Assembly (NCBI RefSeq): GCF_003112555.1
Contig: NZ_BEWB01000005.1
Span: 496,001 to 560,000 of the forward strand
Direction of reading: 5' to 3'
Length of the DNA stretch: 64,000 nt
Source of the DNA: Streptomyces coelicoflavus
GTDB lineage: Bacteria > Actinomycetota > Actinomycetes > Streptomycetales > Streptomycetaceae
Position 1 is the first letter of the stretch. The number at the start of each line of letters is the position of its first letter. A program made the translations under genes and the position numbers. The notes below the pieces were generated by a model. It did no database searches and was not told where the DNA came from. It saw only the letters and a program-made list of their open reading frames with translations. Shown piece by piece: positions 60,655 through 64,000 of the stretch.

Positions 60655-61614
60655 ATGTCCACCACAACGCCGCAGCCGCACACCCCGCACACCGTCCTGG
60701 GATCCGGCCCGGCCGGCACGGCGCTCGCTCGTGAGCTGGTGCGCCGGGGGCACCCCGTCCGGCTCGTGGACCGCGGGGCATCGGGTCCGGAGATCGACGG
60801 CGTCGAGCGCGTCGCCGCCGACGTGAGCACGGCCGACGGCGCCCGTGCCGCCGTACGCGGCGCCGCCGTCGTCCACCACTGCGTCAACGTCGCCTATCAC
60901 CTCCAGGTCGAGGTGATGCCCAGGGTCCAGGAGGCCGTCCTGGCCGCCGTCGAGGCGAGCGGGGCCCGGCTGGTCGTGCTCGACACGCTCTACCCGTACG
61001 GCGAGACCGGGGGAGCGGTGATGACCGAGGACAGCCCCTGGAAGGCGACCAGCCGGAAGGGCCGGATGCGCGCCGAGCTGGACGAGCGCTACCTCGCCGC
61101 CCACCGGTCGGGCCGGGCCCGCGTGGTGCTCGGCCGCAGCGCCGACTTCGTCGGTCCCGGAGTCCTCAACTCCTCCCTGGGTGCGGCGGTCTTCCCCGGC
61201 GCGCTCACCGGCGGGGACGTCGTGGCCATGGGTGACATCGACCTGCCGCACAGCTACACCGGCATGGCGGACGTGGCGGCCGGCCTCGCCACCCTCGGTG
61301 AGCGTCCCGACGGCGACGGCCGCGTCTGGCATCTGCCGACCGCGCCCGCCGTCAGCACGCGTGACATCCACGCGATGGTCGAGAAGCGGGTGGGCCGCCC
61401 GCTGAACGTCGTGGTGCTCGACCGGCCCCGCGCCTACGGTCCGTTCGACGAGCAGATGATGGCCGAGTACGAGGAGATGTTCTACCAGCACACGGAGCCG
61501 CAGATCGTGGACTCCAGCGCCTTCGAGCGGTTCTTCGGGGTCGCCCCGACGCCGCTCGCGGACACCGTGGACGCGACCGTCACCTGGTACGAGGCGTGGC
61601 TCCGCAACGGGTGA
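60655..61614 (+). CDS. NAD(P)-dependent epimerase/dehydratase (extended SDR)
   Basis: 319 residues from ATG 60655, which has GAGGAG at 6 nt; an ATG four codons earlier lacks one. The fold starts VLGSGPAGTALARELVRRGHPVRLVDRG, close to atypical SDRs that bind NADP. ALVHH-like AAVVHHCVNVAYH and DTLYPYGETGG follow, with no canonical YxxxK at the usual place. It resembles actinobacterial epimerase-like oxidoreductases of uncertain substrate. Expressed from the operator-controlled promoter at 60576. Confidence 0.85.
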   Translation: MSTTTPQPHTPHTVLGSGPAGTALARELVRRGHPVRLVDRGASGPEIDGVERVAADVSTADGARAAVRGAAVVHHCVNVAYHLQVEVMPRVQEAVLAAVEASGARLVVLDTLYPYGETGGAVMTEDSPWKATSRKGRMRAELDERYLAAHRSGRARVVLGRSADFVGPGVLNSSLGAAVFPGALTGGDVVAMGDIDLPHSYTGMADVAAGLATLGERPDGDGRVWHLPTAPAVSTRDIHAMVEKRVGRPLNVVVLDRPRAYGPFDEQMMAEYEEMFYQHTEPQIVDSSAFERFFGVAPTPLADTVDATVTWYEAWLRNG

Positions 61615-61632
61615 CGGCCGGTCCGTCCGTCC

Positions 61633-61902
61633 TCAACGGCCGGGGCGCGACCGGGACCGGTCCAGCGCGGCCACGCCGACCGCGGCCAGACCGATCTGGA
61701 TGAGCCACTCCACCCAGTCGACGCCGTCGGTGTCGGCCACGCCGAACGCCGACGCGATCCACGATCCGACGAACGCGGCGACGATGCCGACGAGAATCGT
61801 CCACAGGACGCCGATGCGCTGCCGTCCCGGAATGACGAGCCGGCCCAGCACGCCGATGACCACACCGATGACGATGGCGCTGATGATGCCGTCGATCTCC
61901 AT
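61633..61902 (-). CDS. GlsB/YeaQ/YmgE-family small membrane protein
   Basis: 89 residues from ATG 61902; a GTG two codons upstream is less likely because GAAGGGG lies 6 nt before the ATG. Three hydrophobic helices (IISAIVIGVVIGVLGRLVI, TILVGIVAAFVGSWIASAF, WLIQIGLAAVGVAAL) with the GRLVIPGRQ loop identify the transglycosylase-associated family, which is induced by envelope or general stress. Confidence 0.88.
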   Translation of the reverse strand: MEIDGIISAIVIGVVIGVLGRLVIPGRQRIGVLWTILVGIVAAFVGSWIASAFGVADTDGVDWVEWLIQIGLAAVGVAALDRSRSRPGR

Positions 61903-62082
61903 CTCCACCCCTTCGTGTCAAGACCCCCGCAGTGGTGCGTCTGCCCGCCATGAGCGGGTGCAGTCCGCCGGTGCCGCCCCGTCGGCGACCGCGGGCGGAG
62001 GGGCTGGGGGTGGCGCGGGAGCGCGGGCGACGGGCCGGGCCCGCGCGGCGGGACCGGCCCGTGCCGTCTCCTTCCGGTGCGT

Positions 62083-62526
62083 CTAGTGCCTGCGTGGGGC
62101 GCTCCGCGCCGCCGTACCGGCGCAGACCATGCCCAGAATCAAGGCCAGGGCGCCGATGACGACGTTGTTCCAGATGACGCCGGCGTCCGGGCTCGAGCCG
62201 ACGATCCACGGCGAGATGATCATCCAGACGCCGATCGCGCACATGGCCCAGCTGAGGCCGTACATGCGCTCCGGGGCGCGGGTGAATCCGAGGGCCAGCA
62301 GACCGATGGCGATGCCCACGATCAGGTTGTGGGCCACGAGTGAGGGCTGGCTGGTGGTGAAGTGGAGTATCCACGGGGACACGGCACAGTAGAGGCCGAG
62401 CAGGAACACCGGCCCGTCCACGAGCGCCACGTCGCGACCACCGAGCATGCGCGCGTAGCGCGCCTGCATTTCCGGCGCGTCCGGGTGGCTGGTGATGTCA
62501 CCTCGAGGGTGCGAGACGTTGGCCAT
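62083..62526 (-). CDS. SPW-repeat membrane protein
   Basis: 147 residues from ATG 62526 with AAAGGAG upstream; the open frame extends a little further but without a site. Four membrane segments with two SPW motifs (AVSPWILHFT, IISPWIVGSS), the mark of the SPW family of unknown function. The N-terminus is hydrophilic (HPRGDITSHPDAPEMQARYARML). Confidence 0.87.
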   Translation of the reverse strand: MANVSHPRGDITSHPDAPEMQARYARMLGGRDVALVDGPVFLLGLYCAVSPWILHFTTSQPSLVAHNLIVGIAIGLLALGFTRAPERMYGLSWAMCAIGVWMIISPWIVGSSPDAGVIWNNVVIGALALILGMVCAGTAARSAPRRH

Positions 62527-62858
62527 GAGTCGTCTCCTTTGGCTTGGGCCTGAGGTGCGGTGTGCGGTAGCGCCGCATACGTCCATTCTGCTCTTATTTC
62601 GCCCTTATGTGTAGAGATGAGGGGCCCGGGATCGCTTGATCGCGCGACCGTCGCGCGAGTGCCGCCGGTCCGGTTCTCCTCGACCGTCCTCGAGCGGAGC
62701 TGCCGCGATCGTCGGCATGACAACGCGACCGGATCCCACCCGGCGACGCCACGTCGACCTCGCGCGCGTCTCCAGCGCCTCCTGTCGCACCGCGGGCTGG
62801 TCCCGGCGACCCGCCGCTGACCCGGCGATGCCAACCCGGCGCGGGAGTCATCGAGTTG
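62527..62858. other. Intergenic region without a recognised gene
   Basis: This stretch, with 62859-63029, separates the SPW protein from the chitinase. I see no gene with normal coding bias. It holds the leftward SPW promoter (AT-rich at 62585-62610, TTATTTCGCCCTTATG). The short open frames on both strands lack ribosome sites. Confidence 0.6.
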
Positions 62859-62891
62859 ACTGGTCTACACCCTTGACTGGTACAGACCAAC
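62859..62891. promoter_or_regulatory. Two DasR-responsive element-like direct repeats before chitinase
   Basis: ACTGGTCTACACCCTT (62859-62874) and ACTGGTACAGACCAAC (62876-62891), matching 12 and 11 of 14 fixed dre positions as recalled, in a 17-bp register that also repeats TTGACTGGT. Paired repeats of this kind are typical of Streptomyces chitinase promoters. Confidence 0.75.
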
Positions 62892-63029
62892 GCGGTTGAG
62901 TGTGCCTCCACACCCCCCTCCACGGCCGCCCCCACGCCGTGGCCGGTCCCACCGGCACGTGCGCACAAGGTTCCGCTCCGTTCCGACCCTGTACGGGAGC
63001 GGCCGTGCTCCGCAGAAGGAGACAAGCCT

Positions 63030-63920
63030 GTGTCGAGGCGCCGCATATCCGCCGTCGTGACCGCACTCGCCCTCGCGGGCGCCGTGCCGTTGCTCGCGCC
63101 CGCCGACGAAGCGTCGGCCGCCGCGTGTTCGAGCTACCCGGCCTGGTCGGCCGACGCGAACTACAACACCGGCGACATCGTCCGCTACACCGACGGCAAG
63201 GCCTACATCGCCGAGCACGCCAACCCGGGTTACGACCCGCTCATCAGCACCTGGTACTGGGACCCGTACGCCTGTGACGGCGGTTCGCAGACGCCGGTCG
63301 GCGACTTCGTCGTCAGCGAGGCCCAGTTCAACCAGATGTTCCCGGGCCGGAACTCCTTCTACACCTACAGCGGCCTCACCGCCGCGCTCAGCGCCTACCC
63401 CGGCTTCGCCAACACCGGCAGCGACACCACCAAGAAGCAGGAGGCCGCCGCCTTCCTCGCCAACGTCAGCCACGAGACCGGCGGCCTCGTGCACATCGTC
63501 GAGCAGAACACCGCCAACTACCCCCACTACTGCGACTGGAACCAGCCCTACGGCTGCCCGGCCGGCCAGGCCGCCTACTACGGGCGCGGCCCGATCCAGC
63601 TCAGCTGGAACTTCAACTACAAGGCGGCCGGTGACGCGCTCGGCATCGACCTGCTGGGCAACCCCTGGCTGGTCCAGAACGACGCGGCCGTCGCCTGGAA
63701 GACCGGCCTGTGGTACTGGAACACCCAGTCCGGACCCGGCACCATGACCCCGCACAACGCGATGGTCAACGGCGCCGGCTTCGGCCAGACCATCCGGTCC
63801 ATCAACGGCTCGCTGGAGTGCGACGGCAAGAACCCCGCGCAGGTCCAGAGCCGGGTCACCAAGTACCAGCAGTTCGCCCAGATCCTCGGCGTCTCCCCGG
63901 GCGGAAACCTGTACTGCTGA
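63030..63920 (+). CDS. chiF: Secreted family GH19 chitinase with N-terminal CBM5/12
   Basis: 296 residues from a GTG with AGAAGGAG upstream. A signal peptide (1-31) is followed by a CBM5/12-like module (YPAWSADANYNTGDIVRYTDGKAYIAEH, WYWDPYAC, about 33-82), a short linker, and the GH19 domain with catalytic Glu149 (NVSHETGG) and Glu158 (IVEQNT), then YYGRGPIQLSWNFNY. It cleaves chitin outside the cell, inverting the anomer. Two dre-like sites upstream indicate DasR control with the LPMO at 25.7 kb. The chiF name is from neighbourhood. Confidence 0.93.
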   Translation: MSRRRISAVVTALALAGAVPLLAPADEASAAACSSYPAWSADANYNTGDIVRYTDGKAYIAEHANPGYDPLISTWYWDPYACDGGSQTPVGDFVVSEAQFNQMFPGRNSFYTYSGLTAALSAYPGFANTGSDTTKKQEAAAFLANVSHETGGLVHIVEQNTANYPHYCDWNQPYGCPAGQAAYYGRGPIQLSWNFNYKAAGDALGIDLLGNPWLVQNDAAVAWKTGLWYWNTQSGPGTMTPHNAMVNGAGFGQTIRSINGSLECDGKNPAQVQSRVTKYQQFAQILGVSPGGNLYC

Positions 63921-63948
63921 GCCTCGCGGGGTGTGCGAAACTCCGCCG

Positions 63949-64000
63949 ATGACCTCGGAAACGATCACCGCGGAGTCCTCGGGCACCTGGCACCTCGGCG
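63949..64000 (+). CDS. Start of a further gene, possibly aldo/keto reductase (5' fragment)
   Basis: An ATG at 63949 opens a frame to the window edge reading MTSETITAESSGTWHLG. Streptomyces aldo/keto reductases often begin like this (a TWxLGDL pattern comes next), but with 17 codons the assignment is a guess. Confidence 0.4.
   Translation, partial: MTSETITAESSGTWHLG

Noticed and set aside
62560..62820. Small ORFs between SPW and chitinase genes
   Set aside because: No ribosome sites, codon bias not typical, and they overlap promoter features.

Overview
The window is about 72% GC, with GC-rich third codon positions, GTG and TTG starts, dense ATGA/GTGA-coupled operons, chaplin and DUF397 proteins, a GH19 chitinase and DasR-type palindromes. 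This is a Streptomyces chromosome. Gene content and order around 52-64 kb (an nsdB-like gene, a long chaplin, a GH19 chitinase) recall the right arm of Streptomyces coelicolor and close relatives; that is recalled synteny, not a search. No tRNA, rRNA, CRISPR array, transposase or phage gene was found.

1-11.3 kb: a nearly complete steroid C/D-ring (HIP) degradation module, matching in gene content and local order the KstR2 regulon of mycobacteria. It holds acyl-CoA dehydrogenases, enoyl-CoA hydratases, ipdF, kstR2, fadA6, ipdC, ipdB, ipdA, echA20 and a second SDR. It consists of two divergent operon pairs. Each divergent promoter carries one copy of a KstR2-like palindrome, and a strong hairpin separates the two converging operons. 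11.3-16.1 kb: a SnoaL-like protein and a flavin monooxygenase, divergent from a KstR-like TetR regulator and a 3-alpha-hydroxysteroid-dehydrogenase-like SDR, then an acyl-CoA synthetase. 16.1-24.9 kb: an oligopeptide-type ABC importer operon ending in a short iron-sulfur old-yellow-enzyme homologue and an amidase, preceded by four in-register 20-bp direct repeats.

25-32 kb: DoxX and a secreted AA10 LPMO share a divergent promoter with three DasR-like sites. Next come an NfeD/stomatin pair, a DUF3152 metalloprotease-like protein, and an AfsQ-like two-component system coupled to a GerMN lipoprotein. 32-36 kb: a second, incomplete respiratory set (ctaD, ctaF, qcrB paralogues) with a SigB-type promoter. 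36-48 kb: stress and housekeeping-type genes: a DUF6479 protein, ChaB, a Cys-rich copper-binding bundle protein, an MpaB-family protein, a Ser/Thr kinase with eight TPR-like repeats, a PYROXD2-like flavoprotein, a Tat serine hydrolase, an acyl-CoA ligase, DUF397, USP and CGNR proteins.

48-64 kb: envelope and development. This stretch has a PGRP amidase, a phosphotransferase with the only in-frame TTA codon I found, nsdB, a PAS protein with a degenerate SpoIIE-type phosphatase domain, a Gfo/Idh oxidoreductase, a baeRF protein, a tripeptidyl-aminopeptidase-like hydrolase, a long chaplin, a deaminase, an epimerase behind a perfect 15-bp palindrome, two small membrane proteins, a GH19 chitinase with two DasR-like sites, and the first codons of one more gene.
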